Assembly (NCBI RefSeq): GCF_004123805.1
Contig: NZ_RWJX01000005.1
Coordinates: 49,472 to 113,471 of the forward strand
Direction of reading: 5' to 3'
DNA: 64,000 nt
Source: Cellulomonas endophytica
GTDB lineage: Bacteria > Actinomycetota > Actinomycetes > Actinomycetales > Cellulomonadaceae
Of the stretch, positions 44,956 to 52,779 are shown piece by piece (position 1 is the first letter of the stretch; each line of letters opens with the position of its first letter). Position numbers and translations under genes: made by a program. The notes under the pieces were generated by a model. It did not search any database. It worked only from the letters and a program-made list of their open reading frames with translations, and was not told the DNA's origin.

Positions 44956-45017
44956 GGGTCGCGACGTCGGGGCGACCACGAGGACCTCGTCGGGGGTCGC
45001 GACGTCGGGGCGACCAC
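44946..45017. repeat. Two direct copies of a ~39-bp unit overlapping the end of copy B
   Basis: The unit starting CCTCGTCGGGG and containing GTCGCGACGTCGGGGCGACC occurs twice in tandem (44946-44984 and 44985-45017, the first one base longer in the G-run). It looks like a duplication of the REP end plus flanking DNA. Confidence 0.65.
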
Positions 45018-45097
45018 AGACCCGCGGGGTCGTCCGCGCCTCGTGCGGACGTGTCGGCGACCGCACGGTGCGGGCCGCACCGAGGTCCCATCGGTGC

Positions 45098-45317
45098 GTG
45101 CGACGACCTGCGCCCCTTCCCGCCGATCTCCTGCCCGGACCCTTCCGCAGCGCCGACGCGGTCAGCGCCGGTGTCCCCGCTGCGCGCCTGCGGCGGTCGG
45201 ACCTGACGGCGCCCGTCCGCGGGACCCGCGCCGCCGCCGCGAGCGCGCCGGACCCGCTCGCCGCGCTGGCCGAGCGCTGCCGGGCCCTGCTCCTCGTCGC
45301 CCCGCGCTCCTGCTGTG
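45098..45317 (+). pseudogene. Truncated AbiEi-like / DUF559-type protein fragment
   Basis: From the GTG at 45098 about 73 codons read as a normal G/C-ending frame: [19 protein letters not shown], then [19 protein letters not shown] and [20 protein letters not shown]. This resembles the N-terminal winged-helix region of AbiEi-like antitoxin / DUF559 proteins common in actinomycetes. In intact members the next residues lead into the main domain; here the frame runs directly into REP copy C and similarity ends. No partner toxin gene is nearby. The family assignment is by pattern only. Confidence 0.5.
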
Positions 45318-45383
45318 CGGCGAGATGCCGGTTGCGAACGGCGTGCGGTGCTGGGGAGCGGTCCGGACCGGCATCTCGTCAGG
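45318..45383. repeat. REP-like palindromic element, copy C
   Basis: 66 bp from CGGCGAGATGCCGGTTGCG to GGACCGGCATCTCGTCAGG. It directly follows the AbiEi-like fragment and lies about 90 bases from the end of the convergent VOC gene. Confidence 0.7.
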
Positions 45384-45472
45384 GTTGGGGGCCAGCGGCC
45401 GCGCGGATGGGTCCGCGGGCGGGGACCGTCGGGCCGGGCGGTCGAGTCCTGGACGACCGGCCGGGGCCGCCG

Positions 45473-45838
45473 TCAGGAGGGGGTGTCCTCGACGAGGACG
45501 AGCGTGCTGCCGGCGGGGTCCGCGAGGGTGAACATCGGCGGGGCGAAGTCCGTGACGAGGTACTCGTCGGGCGCGGCGCCGGCGTCGGTGAGGGTCGCGT
45601 GCGCCGCGGCGGCGTCCTCGGTGCGGTAGCGCACGCCGATCGGCAGCCCGCTCGCCCGGGTGAGGAGCGCGACGCCGATCGGCGAGCCCGGCGGCGCGAC
45701 CTCGAGCCAGCGGGCCCCCGGCCACACCTCCACGTCGGCGCGGACCTCGAACCCGAGGACGTCGCGGTAGAAGGCGAGGGCCCCGTCCTGGTCCTGCACC
45801 TCGACGGACACGCTCTGGATCCCGCTCACGATGCTCAT
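45473..45838 (-). CDS. VOC-family (glyoxalase/bleomycin-resistance fold) protein
   Basis: A 121-residue protein with the two-repeat VOC fold: [20 protein letters not shown] at the start, [18 protein letters not shown] at the end. Close relatives are annotated only as VOC or glyoxalase superfamily proteins; metal ligands are not all obvious. It is divergent from recQ, with 126 bases between the starts. The ATG at 45838 begins the first strand. Role unknown. Confidence 0.82.
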   Translation of the reverse strand: MSIVSGIQSVSVEVQDQDGALAFYRDVLGFEVRADVEVWPGARWLEVAPPGSPIGVALLTRASGLPIGVRYRTEDAAAAHATLTDAGAAPDEYLVTDFAPPMFTLADPAGSTLVLVEDTPS

Positions 45839-45964
45839 GCGGGTGCAGACCGCGGCGGCGGCGCGGACTCATCGCGCCCGTCCACCGGGGGCACGGCCCC
45901 GGGCGGTCGTCGCGCCTGTGGGCGGCAGGGCCGGCGCGTCGGTGGCGCCGCCTACGCTGGTGCG

Positions 45965-48028
45965 GTGACGAGCGACCCCTACGCCGACCTGCCGTTCCTG
46001 GTCGACGAGCCGCCGGGCGACCCCTGGGCGGACGAGGCGTCGGCGCCCCCGGCCGACGACACCCCCGCCGCCGCCGGCCGACGGCCCCCCTCGTCCGTCA
46101 CCGCCGACCCGGCACGGCCCTCCCGTCCCGCCCGTCCGGCCCCGGAGGCCGGCGCACCGCGCGCGGCGGCCTCCGGTCACGTCGGGCGCGACGCCGTGGA
46201 CGTGCTCCGCGAGGTGTGGGGGTACGAGAGCTTCCGCGGCGAGCAGGCCGAGGTGGTGCGCACGGTCGTCGAGGGCGGGGACGCGCTCGTGCTCATGCCG
46301 ACCGGCGGCGGCAAGTCCCTGTGCTACCAGCTCCCGTCGCTGCTGCGGCCCGGGACGGGCGTCGTGGTGTCGCCGCTCATCGCCCTCATGCAGGACCAGG
46401 TCGACGCGCTGGCCGCGCTCGGGGTCCGCGCCGGCTTCCTCAACTCCTCCCAGGACCCGGCGGCCCGGCGGGAGGTGGAGGACGCCTACGTGGCGGGCGA
46501 GCTCGACCTGCTCTACCTCGCGCCCGAGCGCCTCATGGCCCGGGACACGATGGCGCTGCTCGACGCGGGCACGGTGGCGCTGTTCGCCATCGACGAGGCG
46601 CACTGCGTGTCCCAGTGGGGGCACGACTTCCGGCCGGAGTACCTCCAGCTCGCCGTGCTGCACGAGCGGTGGCCCGACGTGCCGCGGGTCGCCCTCACCG
46701 CCACGGCGACCCCGGCCACGCGCGCGGAGATCGCCCAGCGCCTGCGCCTCGAGGACGCCCGGCAGGTCGTCGCGAGCTTCGACCGGCCCAACATCCGCTA
46801 CCGGATCGAGCCGAAGGACAACCCGCGGGCCCAGCTCCTGCAGCTCCTGCGCACGGAGCACGCCGGCGACTGCGGGATCGTCTACTGCCTGTCGCGGAAC
46901 TCGGTGGAGCAGACCGCCGCGTCTCTCGCCGCCGAGGGCATCCCGGCGCTGCCGTACCACGCGGGGCTCGACCGCCGCGTGCGGCAGGAGAACCAGGCGC
47001 GGTTCCTGCGCGAGGACGGCCTGGTCATGGTCGCGACGATCGCGTTCGGCATGGGCATCGACAAGCCGGACGTGCGCTTCGTCGCGCACCTGGACCTGCC
47101 CAAGTCGCTCGAGGGCTACTACCAGGAGACCGGCCGCGCGGGGCGCGACGGGCTGCCGTCGACCGCGTGGCTCGCGTACGGGCTCGCGGACGTCGTGCAG
47201 CAGCGGCGCCTCATCGACACCTCCGACGGGGACGCGGCCCACCGGCGGCGGCTCACCCAGCACCTCGACGCCATGCTCGGCCTGTGCGAGGCGGTCACCT
47301 GCCGGCGGCGGCAGCTGCTCGCGTACTTCGGCGAGGAGTCGCAGGACTGCGGCAACTGCGACGTGTGCCTGAGCCCGCCGCAGACGTGGGACGGCACCGT
47401 CGCGGCGCAGAAGCTCCTGTCGACGGTGGTCCGTCTCGAGCAGCGGGGCCAGCGCTACGGCGTCGGCCACGTGGTCGACGTGCTGCGCGGCAAGATCACG
47501 CCTCGGGTGACCCAGCTGGGGCACGCGTCCCTGAGCACCTTCGGCATCGGCGAGGACCTGTCCGACACGGAGTGGCGGGGCGTCGTGCGGCAGCTGCTCG
47601 CGCGCGAGCTGCTCGGCGTCGACAGCGAGGGCTACGGCACGCTCCGGCTGACGGAGGGCAGCGGCGACGTGCTGCGCGGGGGGACGACCGTGCCGCTGCG
47701 CCGCGAGGAGGCCCGGCGCCGGTCCTCCGGCGGGCGGCGCGGCGGCGCCGGCGGTGCGCCGCGCGCGGCGGAGGGGCTCGACGGGGCCGCGGGCACGCGG
47801 TTCGAGGCGCTGCGGGCCTGGCGCGCGGCCACCTCGAAGGAGGCGGGCGTCCCGGCCTACGTCGTCTTCCACGACGCGACGCTCCGCGAGATCGCCGAGC
47901 GGCGGCCGGCGGACCGGGCCGCCCTCGGCACGATCAGCGGCGTCGGCGCCGCCAAGCTCGACCGGTACGCCGACGGGGTCCTCGCGGCGCTCGCGGCCAC
48001 GGACGACGCGGAGCTCTCGCCGGCCTGA
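45965..48028 (+). CDS. recQ: ATP-dependent DNA helicase RecQ
   Basis: A 687-residue 3'-5' helicase for recombination and fork repair. A Pro/Ala-rich N-terminus of about 80 residues precedes the helicase core. Motif I is MPTGGGKS (111-118), motif II DEAH (210-213) with the aromatic-rich loop [13 protein letters not shown], and motif [12 protein letters not shown]. The RQC zinc site has four Cys (CEAVTC, then CGNCDVC), followed by a winged helix and a C-terminal HRDC domain ([20 protein letters not shown]). GTG at 45965. A bidirectional hairpin follows. Confidence 0.96.
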   Translation: MTSDPYADLPFLVDEPPGDPWADEASAPPADDTPAAAGRRPPSSVTADPARPSRPARPAPEAGAPRAAASGHVGRDAVDVLREVWGYESFRGEQAEVVRTVVEGGDALVLMPTGGGKSLCYQLPSLLRPGTGVVVSPLIALMQDQVDALAALGVRAGFLNSSQDPAARREVEDAYVAGELDLLYLAPERLMARDTMALLDAGTVALFAIDEAHCVSQWGHDFRPEYLQLAVLHERWPDVPRVALTATATPATRAEIAQRLRLEDARQVVASFDRPNIRYRIEPKDNPRAQLLQLLRTEHAGDCGIVYCLSRNSVEQTAASLAAEGIPALPYHAGLDRRVRQENQARFLREDGLVMVATIAFGMGIDKPDVRFVAHLDLPKSLEGYYQETGRAGRDGLPSTAWLAYGLADVVQQRRLIDTSDGDAAHRRRLTQHLDAMLGLCEAVTCRRRQLLAYFGEESQDCGNCDVCLSPPQTWDGTVAAQKLLSTVVRLEQRGQRYGVGHVVDVLRGKITPRVTQLGHASLSTFGIGEDLSDTEWRGVVRQLLARELLGVDSEGYGTLRLTEGSGDVLRGGTTVPLRREEARRRSSGGRRGGAGGAPRAAEGLDGAAGTRFEALRAWRAATSKEAGVPAYVVFHDATLREIAERRPADRAALGTISGVGAAKLDRYADGVLAALAATDDAELSPA

Positions 48029-48052
48029 GCGCCGGCCCGGCGCCGACGGGCG

Positions 48053-48085
48053 CCGGGGTCGCCGCCGACGGGGCGGCGACCCCGG
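48053..48085. terminator. Bidirectional terminator between recQ and the aldo/keto reductase
   Basis: A perfect 14-bp stem CCGGGGTCGCCGCC / GGCGGCGACCCCGG with a 5-base loop lies between the two convergent stops. Confidence 0.75.
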
Positions 48086-48093
48086 ACCCCGCG

Positions 48094-49125
48094 TCAGCGC
48101 GCGGTGCCGTCGACCGCGTGCGGCTCGATCGCGGCGATCTCCTCGTCGGTCAGACGGCCCGCCGCGAGCGCCGCGACCGTGTCCCGCAGCTGCTCCGGGG
48201 AGCGCGCCCCGACGAGCGCCGAGGTGACCCGCTCGTCGCGCAGCACCCAGCTGATCGCGAGCTGCGCGAGCGTCTGCCCGCGGCCGGAGGCCACCTCCGC
48301 CAGCGCCCGGGCGCGGCCGAGGTACGTCTGCGAGATCTTCTCCGCCGACAGGAAGCGGCTCGTCGCCGCGCGGGAGTCCGCCGGGACCTCGCCGGACAGG
48401 TACCGGTCCGTGAGCAGCCCCTGGGCGAGCGGCGAGAAGACGATGGTGCCGACGCCGAGGTCGCCGACGACGTCGAGGAGGGACTCGCCGGTCCCGTCCT
48501 CGGGCAGCTCCACGTGCCGGTTGAACATGGAGTAGCTCGGCTGGTGGATGAGGAGCGGGACGCCCAGGTCGGCGAGCACCCGGTGCGCGGCGCGGGTCTG
48601 CGACGGCGAGTAGTTCGAGACGCCGACGTACAGCGCCTTGCCCGAGCGGACGGCCTGGGCGAGGGCGCCCATGGTCTCCTCCAGCGGCGTCCGGGGGTCC
48701 GGGCGGTGGTGGTAGAAGACGTCGACGTAGTCGAGGCCCATGCGGGTCAGGGACTGGTCGAGCGAGGACAGCAGGTACTTGCGCGAGCCGTGGTCGCCGT
48801 AGGGGCCGGGCCACATGTCGTAGCCGGCCTTCGTCGAGATGACGAGCTCGTCGCGGAACGGCCGCAGGTCCAGCGCGAGGTGCCGCCCGAAGTTCTCCTC
48901 CGCCGAGCCGTAGGGCGGCCCGTAGTTGTTGGCCAGGTCCAGGTGCGTGACGCCGAGGTCGAACGCCGCGCGCAGGGTGGCCCGCTGGCGCTCGAACGGG
49001 TCCACGTCGCCGAAGTTGTGCCACAGGCCGAGGCTCACGGCGGGCAGGTCGAGCCCGCTGCGGCCGGTGCGCCGGTAGGTCATGGCGCCGTAGCGGGCGG
49101 GGTCGGGGCGGTACAGGTCGGGCAT
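48094..49125 (-). CDS. Aldo/keto reductase (YghZ / L-glyceraldehyde 3-phosphate reductase type)
   Basis: A 343-residue NADPH-dependent (beta/alpha)8-barrel reductase. The catalytic tetrad is seen as Asp in THLDLANNYGPPYGSAEENFG, the Tyr in the same segment, Lys in VISTKAGYDMWPGPYG and His in DVFYHHRPD. The GPPYGSAEENFG block is characteristic of the YghZ subgroup, which detoxifies methylglyoxal or reduces L-glyceraldehyde 3-phosphate. ATG at 49125. It diverges from trmL. Confidence 0.9.
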   Translation of the reverse strand: MPDLYRPDPARYGAMTYRRTGRSGLDLPAVSLGLWHNFGDVDPFERQRATLRAAFDLGVTHLDLANNYGPPYGSAEENFGRHLALDLRPFRDELVISTKAGYDMWPGPYGDHGSRKYLLSSLDQSLTRMGLDYVDVFYHHRPDPRTPLEETMGALAQAVRSGKALYVGVSNYSPSQTRAAHRVLADLGVPLLIHQPSYSMFNRHVELPEDGTGESLLDVVGDLGVGTIVFSPLAQGLLTDRYLSGEVPADSRAATSRFLSAEKISQTYLGRARALAEVASGRGQTLAQLAISWVLRDERVTSALVGARSPEQLRDTVAALAAGRLTDEEIAAIEPHAVDGTAR

Positions 49126-49240
49126 CGGGCACCTTCGCACGAGGGGGCGGCCCACGGGCCGCGGACGCCACGACCCTAGGGCCCGGGCCCCGGGCGGTGC
49201 GGGCCCGCCGGCGGGCGCCGACCGGTGGGAGGATCGGGGG

Positions 49241-49705
49241 GTGCTCCACGTCGTGCTCCACGAGCCGCGGATCCCGGGCAACACCGGGAACGCGATCCGG
49301 ATGTGCGCGGGGGCCGGCGCGGCCCTGCACCTCGTCGAGCCGCTGGGCTTCACGCTCGACGAGGCACGCCTGCGCCGCGCGGGCCTGGACTACCACGACC
49401 TGGCCCACGTGGAGGTGCACCCCTCGTTCGAGGCGCTCCTGGCGCGGCTGCCGGAGGCCCGGGTGCACGCGTTCACGACCGCCGCGACCACGTGGCACAC
49501 CGCCGTCGACTGGCGCGACGGCGACGCGCTCCTGTTCGGGCCGGAACCGACGGGCCTGCCGCCCGAGGTCCTCGCCCACCCGCGCATCACGGCGGCCGTC
49601 CGCATCCCGATGCTGCCCGGGCGCCGGTCCATGAACCTGTCGAACGCGGCGGCCGTCGCCACCTACGCGGCGTGGGGCGCGCTCGGCCACCCCGGAGGAG
49701 CCTGA
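49241..49705 (+). CDS. trmL: tRNA (cytidine(34)-2'-O)-methyltransferase
   Basis: A 154-residue SPOUT-class methyltransferase that modifies the wobble base of certain leucine tRNAs. The three motifs are present: EPRIPGNTGNAIRMC, LLFGPEPTGLPPEVL and RIPMLPGRRSMNLSNAAAV, which form the trefoil knot that binds S-adenosylmethionine. GTG at 49241. The next gene starts right after its stop, so the two are probably co-transcribed. Confidence 0.93.
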   Translation: MLHVVLHEPRIPGNTGNAIRMCAGAGAALHLVEPLGFTLDEARLRRAGLDYHDLAHVEVHPSFEALLARLPEARVHAFTTAATTWHTAVDWRDGDALLFGPEPTGLPPEVLAHPRITAAVRIPMLPGRRSMNLSNAAAVATYAAWGALGHPGGA

Positions 49706-49706
49706 C

Positions 49707-50657
49707 GTGCGCGTCCCCCTGCCCGACGGCGCCGGCACCACGGCGTTCGACCCCGCGGTCCACGGCCTACCCTTCCCCAACGCCTTCGTCAACGTCCTCG
49801 TGCGCCTGCCGGGCGGCCGCCGCCTGGCGACGGCCGGGCGGTGCGGCGGCATGGCGGCGCTCGCGCTCGACCACTTCGTGGCCGGGGTGCCCGCGCCCCG
49901 GCTCCCCGCCGACCTGTGGGCGCCCTCCCGCGTACCGCCCGACGAGCACGTCCTCGCCCGCGCGGTCCTGCGCCGCCAGCTGCGGTCCTTCGCGCACCCC
50001 TCCGCGCTGCGCTTCCTCGCCTGGTCGCTGCTCCCGGACGGCGACCTCGGCCCGCTGGCGGGGGTCGAGCGCCGGACGGTCGCCGACGAGGTGCCGCGCC
50101 TCGTCGCGCTCCTGGACGCCGGCCGCCCGGCGGTCCTCGGGCTCGTCGTGGCCCGGGCGCTCCCCCGTGCCGGCGACAACCACCAGGTGGTCGCGTTCGG
50201 GTGGGAGCGGCGGGGCCCGACGACCACCGTCCTCGTGCACGACCCGAACTCCCCCGGCCGGACGGTGCGCCTCGTCCACGACGACGCGGCGACGGGCTGG
50301 GCCGCGACGAACGGCGCCCGGTGGCGCGGCCTCTTCGTCCACCCGCACCACGCCACCCCGCCCCCGGTGCTCACCCGCGAGCCGGCCGACCCACGCCGCG
50401 TGGTGCGCGGGGGCGACACCGTGGTGCTGTGCGAGGTCCGCACCGGGCGCCGGCTCGCCCCCGCCCGCGTGGCCGTGGACGGCCGGGAGCTCGAGGCGGC
50501 GGACGGGTCGCGGCGGGCCGTCCGCCGGGACCCCGGTGCCGGGGGCACCTGGCGGGCCGGCGAGCGCGTCGCGCTGGGACCGGTGGCCGGCCGGGGCCGG
50601 GCCGAGGACCGCTGGACCGTCGTCGAGGCCCGGCGGGGGCCTGGTCAGGAGCGCTGA
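49707..50657 (+). CDS. Uncharacterised protein, possible papain-like (C39-like) enzyme
   Basis: A 316-residue protein without signal peptide. Three spaced elements resemble the active site of papain-fold enzymes: Cys46 in GRCGGMAALALDHF, His159 in GDNHQVVAFGWE and Asp179/Asn181 in LVHDPNSPG. The order and local hydrophobic strands fit a C39-like or transglutaminase-like fold. The C-terminal 100 residues form a separate beta-rich, Arg-rich module (GDTVVLCEVRTGRRLAPARV). GTG at 49707 is one base after the trmL stop, suggesting co-transcription. Function unknown; the enzyme assignment is inference. Confidence 0.6.
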   Translation: MRVPLPDGAGTTAFDPAVHGLPFPNAFVNVLVRLPGGRRLATAGRCGGMAALALDHFVAGVPAPRLPADLWAPSRVPPDEHVLARAVLRRQLRSFAHPSALRFLAWSLLPDGDLGPLAGVERRTVADEVPRLVALLDAGRPAVLGLVVARALPRAGDNHQVVAFGWERRGPTTTVLVHDPNSPGRTVRLVHDDAATGWAATNGARWRGLFVHPHHATPPPVLTREPADPRRVVRGGDTVVLCEVRTGRRLAPARVAVDGRELEAADGSRRAVRRDPGAGGTWRAGERVALGPVAGRGRAEDRWTVVEARRGPGQER

Positions 50658-50670
50658 GAAAACGCTATCT
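50657..50670. promoter_or_regulatory. Candidate LacI-type operator before uxaA
   Basis: AGAAAACGCTATCT is a partial palindrome around a central CG (four of six arm pairs match). It overlaps a possible -10 (TATCTT, 50666-50671) and lies 69 bases before the uxaA start. Confidence 0.5.
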
Positions 50671-50738
50671 TGGACCCGGCGCACCCCGCGCCGGGCCGGT
50701 CCGCCGCGACCGGGACGCCACTGCCGAGGACGCGACCG

Positions 50739-52388
50739 ATGCCGACCGCCCCTGCCGAGCCCACCCCCGGCACGCCCGTCGCCGTCGCCCTGGGCACCCG
50801 TCCCGCGGCACCCGTCGCCGGGGCCGACGCCGCGCTCGCCGGCCCCGTCCCGCTCGCGGCCGTGGCGCTGAGGCTGCGGCCGGGCGACACCGTGGCGGTC
50901 GCGACGCAGGACGTGCGGACCGGCACGCGGCTCCTCGTCGCCGATCCCGACGGCGGCGCGGACACCGAGGTCGTCGTGCGGTCGACCGTGCCGCGGGGGC
51001 ACAAGCTCGCCGTGCGCGCCGCCGCCGCCGGCGACCCCGTGCTCAAGTACGGCCAGTCGATCGGGCGCGCGACGGCCGACATCGTCCCCGGCCAGCACGT
51101 GCACTCGCACAACCTCGGCATGGACGACTCCGACCGCGCGTACGAGTTCGGCACGGCGCGCGTGCAGCTGCCGCCGGCCGCGGTGCCGCGCACGTGGCAG
51201 GGCTACCGCCGCGCCGACGGCCGCTGGGGCACCCGCAACTACGTCGGCATCGTCACCTCGGTGAACTGCTCGGCCTCGACGGCACGCCTCATCGCGGACC
51301 AGTTCCGCGGGCCCGTGCTCGAGGCGTACCCGCACGTCGACGGCGTCGTCGCGCTCACGCACGACACGGGCTGCGGCCTCGTGCCGACGAGCGAGGGCGC
51401 CCAGGTCACGCGCCGCACCTTGCGGGGCTACGCCACCCACCCGAACATGGCCGGGCTCCTCGTCGTGGGGCTGGGCTGCGAGATGCTGCCGGTCGAGGGC
51501 CTGCTCGACGGGATCGACGACCTCGGCATCCCCGTGCAGCGCCTCGTCATCCAGGAGACGGGCGGCATCCGCGCGACGGTCCGCGCCGGCGTCGCCGCGA
51601 TCCAGGAGATGCTCCCGGGCATCGAGGCGCTGCGCCGCGAGGAGGCACCGGCGTCCGCGCTCGTGCTCGGCCTCAACTGCGGAGGCTCCGACGGCCTGTC
51701 CGGCATCACCGCCAACCCGGCCCTGGGCCACGCGTCCGACCTGCTCGTCGCGCAGGGCGGCACGAGCGTCCTCGCGGAGACCCCGGAGGTCTTCGGCGCC
51801 GAGCACCTGCTGCTGCGGCGGGCGGTCTCCCGCGAGGTCGGCCAGCGGCTGCTCGACCGCCTCGACTGGTGGAAGGGGTACACCGCGGCCGGCGGCGGCA
51901 CGATGGACAACAACCCCTCCCCCGGCAACAAGGCGGGCGGCCTCACGACGATCCTCGAGAAGTCCCTCGGCGCGGTCGCCAAGGCGGGCACGGCCGAGCT
52001 CGTCGCCGTGCACGAGTACGCCGAGCCCGTCGTCGAGAAGGGCCTGACGTTCATGGACACGCCGGGCTACGACCCCGTGTCGGTGACGGGGATCGTCGCG
52101 GGCGGCTCGACGGTCGTCGTCTTCACGACCGGTCGCGGGTCCGTGCTCGGGTGCAAGCCGGCGCCGTCCATCAAGGTCGCCACGAACACGGAGACCTACG
52201 AGCGGATGCGCGAGGACATGGACCTCGACGCCGGCCGCATCGTCACGGGCACCGCCACCGTCGAGTCCGTCGGCGAGGAGCTCTTCGAGCGCATCCTCGC
52301 CGTCGCCTCGGGCGAGACCACCGTGTCCGAGGAGCTCGACCTCGGCGCCGACGAGTTCGTCCCCTGGCAGCTCGGCGCCGTCACCTGA
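50739..52388 (+). CDS. uxaA: Altronate dehydratase (UxaA family)
   Basis: A 549-residue dehydratase converting D-altronate to 2-keto-3-deoxygluconate in galacturonate breakdown. An N-terminal SAF domain (RPGDTVAVATQDV, PRGHKLAVRAAAAGD) is followed by the large UxaA domain with GRWGTRNYVGIVTSVNCSAS, LTHDTGCGL, GLGCEM, LNCGGSDGLSGITANPALG and TTGRGSVLGCKPAPSIKV. Conserved Cys residues are expected to bind the metal. ATG at 50739 after GAGGACG is chosen over an in-frame start at 50670. Galactarate dehydratase is the main alternative; the nearby uxaC supports altronate. Confidence 0.88.
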   Translation: MPTAPAEPTPGTPVAVALGTRPAAPVAGADAALAGPVPLAAVALRLRPGDTVAVATQDVRTGTRLLVADPDGGADTEVVVRSTVPRGHKLAVRAAAAGDPVLKYGQSIGRATADIVPGQHVHSHNLGMDDSDRAYEFGTARVQLPPAAVPRTWQGYRRADGRWGTRNYVGIVTSVNCSASTARLIADQFRGPVLEAYPHVDGVVALTHDTGCGLVPTSEGAQVTRRTLRGYATHPNMAGLLVVGLGCEMLPVEGLLDGIDDLGIPVQRLVIQETGGIRATVRAGVAAIQEMLPGIEALRREEAPASALVLGLNCGGSDGLSGITANPALGHASDLLVAQGGTSVLAETPEVFGAEHLLLRRAVSREVGQRLLDRLDWWKGYTAAGGGTMDNNPSPGNKAGGLTTILEKSLGAVAKAGTAELVAVHEYAEPVVEKGLTFMDTPGYDPVSVTGIVAGGSTVVVFTTGRGSVLGCKPAPSIKVATNTETYERMREDMDLDAGRIVTGTATVESVGEELFERILAVASGETTVSEELDLGADEFVPWQLGAVT

Positions 52389-52450
52389 CGCAGGGAGCGG
52401 CCCCGCTCGCCCCGCCCTCTCCGGGCCTCCGGCGCCCTCTCTCGTCCGCA

Positions 52451-52514
52451 CGACGAGACGCCGGTCCCGGCCGCTCACCCGCGCAGCGGAGCGACCCGGA
52501 CCGGCACCTCGTCG
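52451..52514. repeat. REP-like palindromic element, copy D
   Basis: 64 bp from CGACGAGACGCCGGTCCCGG to GGACCGGCACCTCGTCG with the centre ACCCGCGCAGCG. Arms of 26 bp match at about 21 positions. It is followed by a half copy (CGAGGTGCCGGTCCGGGG). Confidence 0.8.
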
Positions 52515-52547
52515 CAGGGCGAGGTGCCGGTCCGGGGCCACTCGTGC

Positions 52548-52612
52548 ACGACGAAGAGCCGGTCCCGGCCGCTCACCCGCGCAGCGGAGCGACCCGGACC
52601 GGCATCTCGTCG
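52548..52612. repeat. REP-like palindromic element, copy E
   Basis: Nearly identical to copy D in the centre and right arm; the left arm lacks four bases (CGAAGAGCCGGTCCCGG). TCGTGCACGA, a 10-bp palindrome, sits just before it and recurs twice more in this intergenic stretch. Confidence 0.75.
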
Positions 52613-52682
52613 GAGGGCGAGGGGACGGCATGGCTCGTCGTGCACGACGGAGCGCGAGGTGACGGCAGGGGCCCTTCGTGCA

Positions 52683-52746
52683 CGACGAGATGCCGGTTCC
52701 GGCCGCTCGGCTGCGCAGCGGAGCGACCGGAACCGGCATCTCGTCG
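52683..52746. repeat. REP-like palindromic element, copy F (best preserved)
   Basis: 64 bp: a 26-bp left arm starting CGACGAGATGCCGGTTCCGG, a 12-base centre GGCTGCGCAGCG and a right arm complementary at 25 of 26 positions. Copies D to F fill most of the 391-bp gap between uxaA and the uxaC stop; no gene was found there. Confidence 0.85.
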
Positions 52747-52779
52747 TGGGGGCGGGGGCCCGGCGGGCCGGGCGGGGTC

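Noticed and set aside
44756..45383. Insertion sequence in the glpK-recQ gap
   Set aside because: No transposase frame is present. The repeats are short palindromes without IS-like terminal structure or target duplications that I can see.
45869..50548. 1559-residue minus-strand frame over recQ and neighbours
   Set aside because: Opposite recQ, trmL and the following gene, all with clear motifs or good coding structure. No domain in the long frame.
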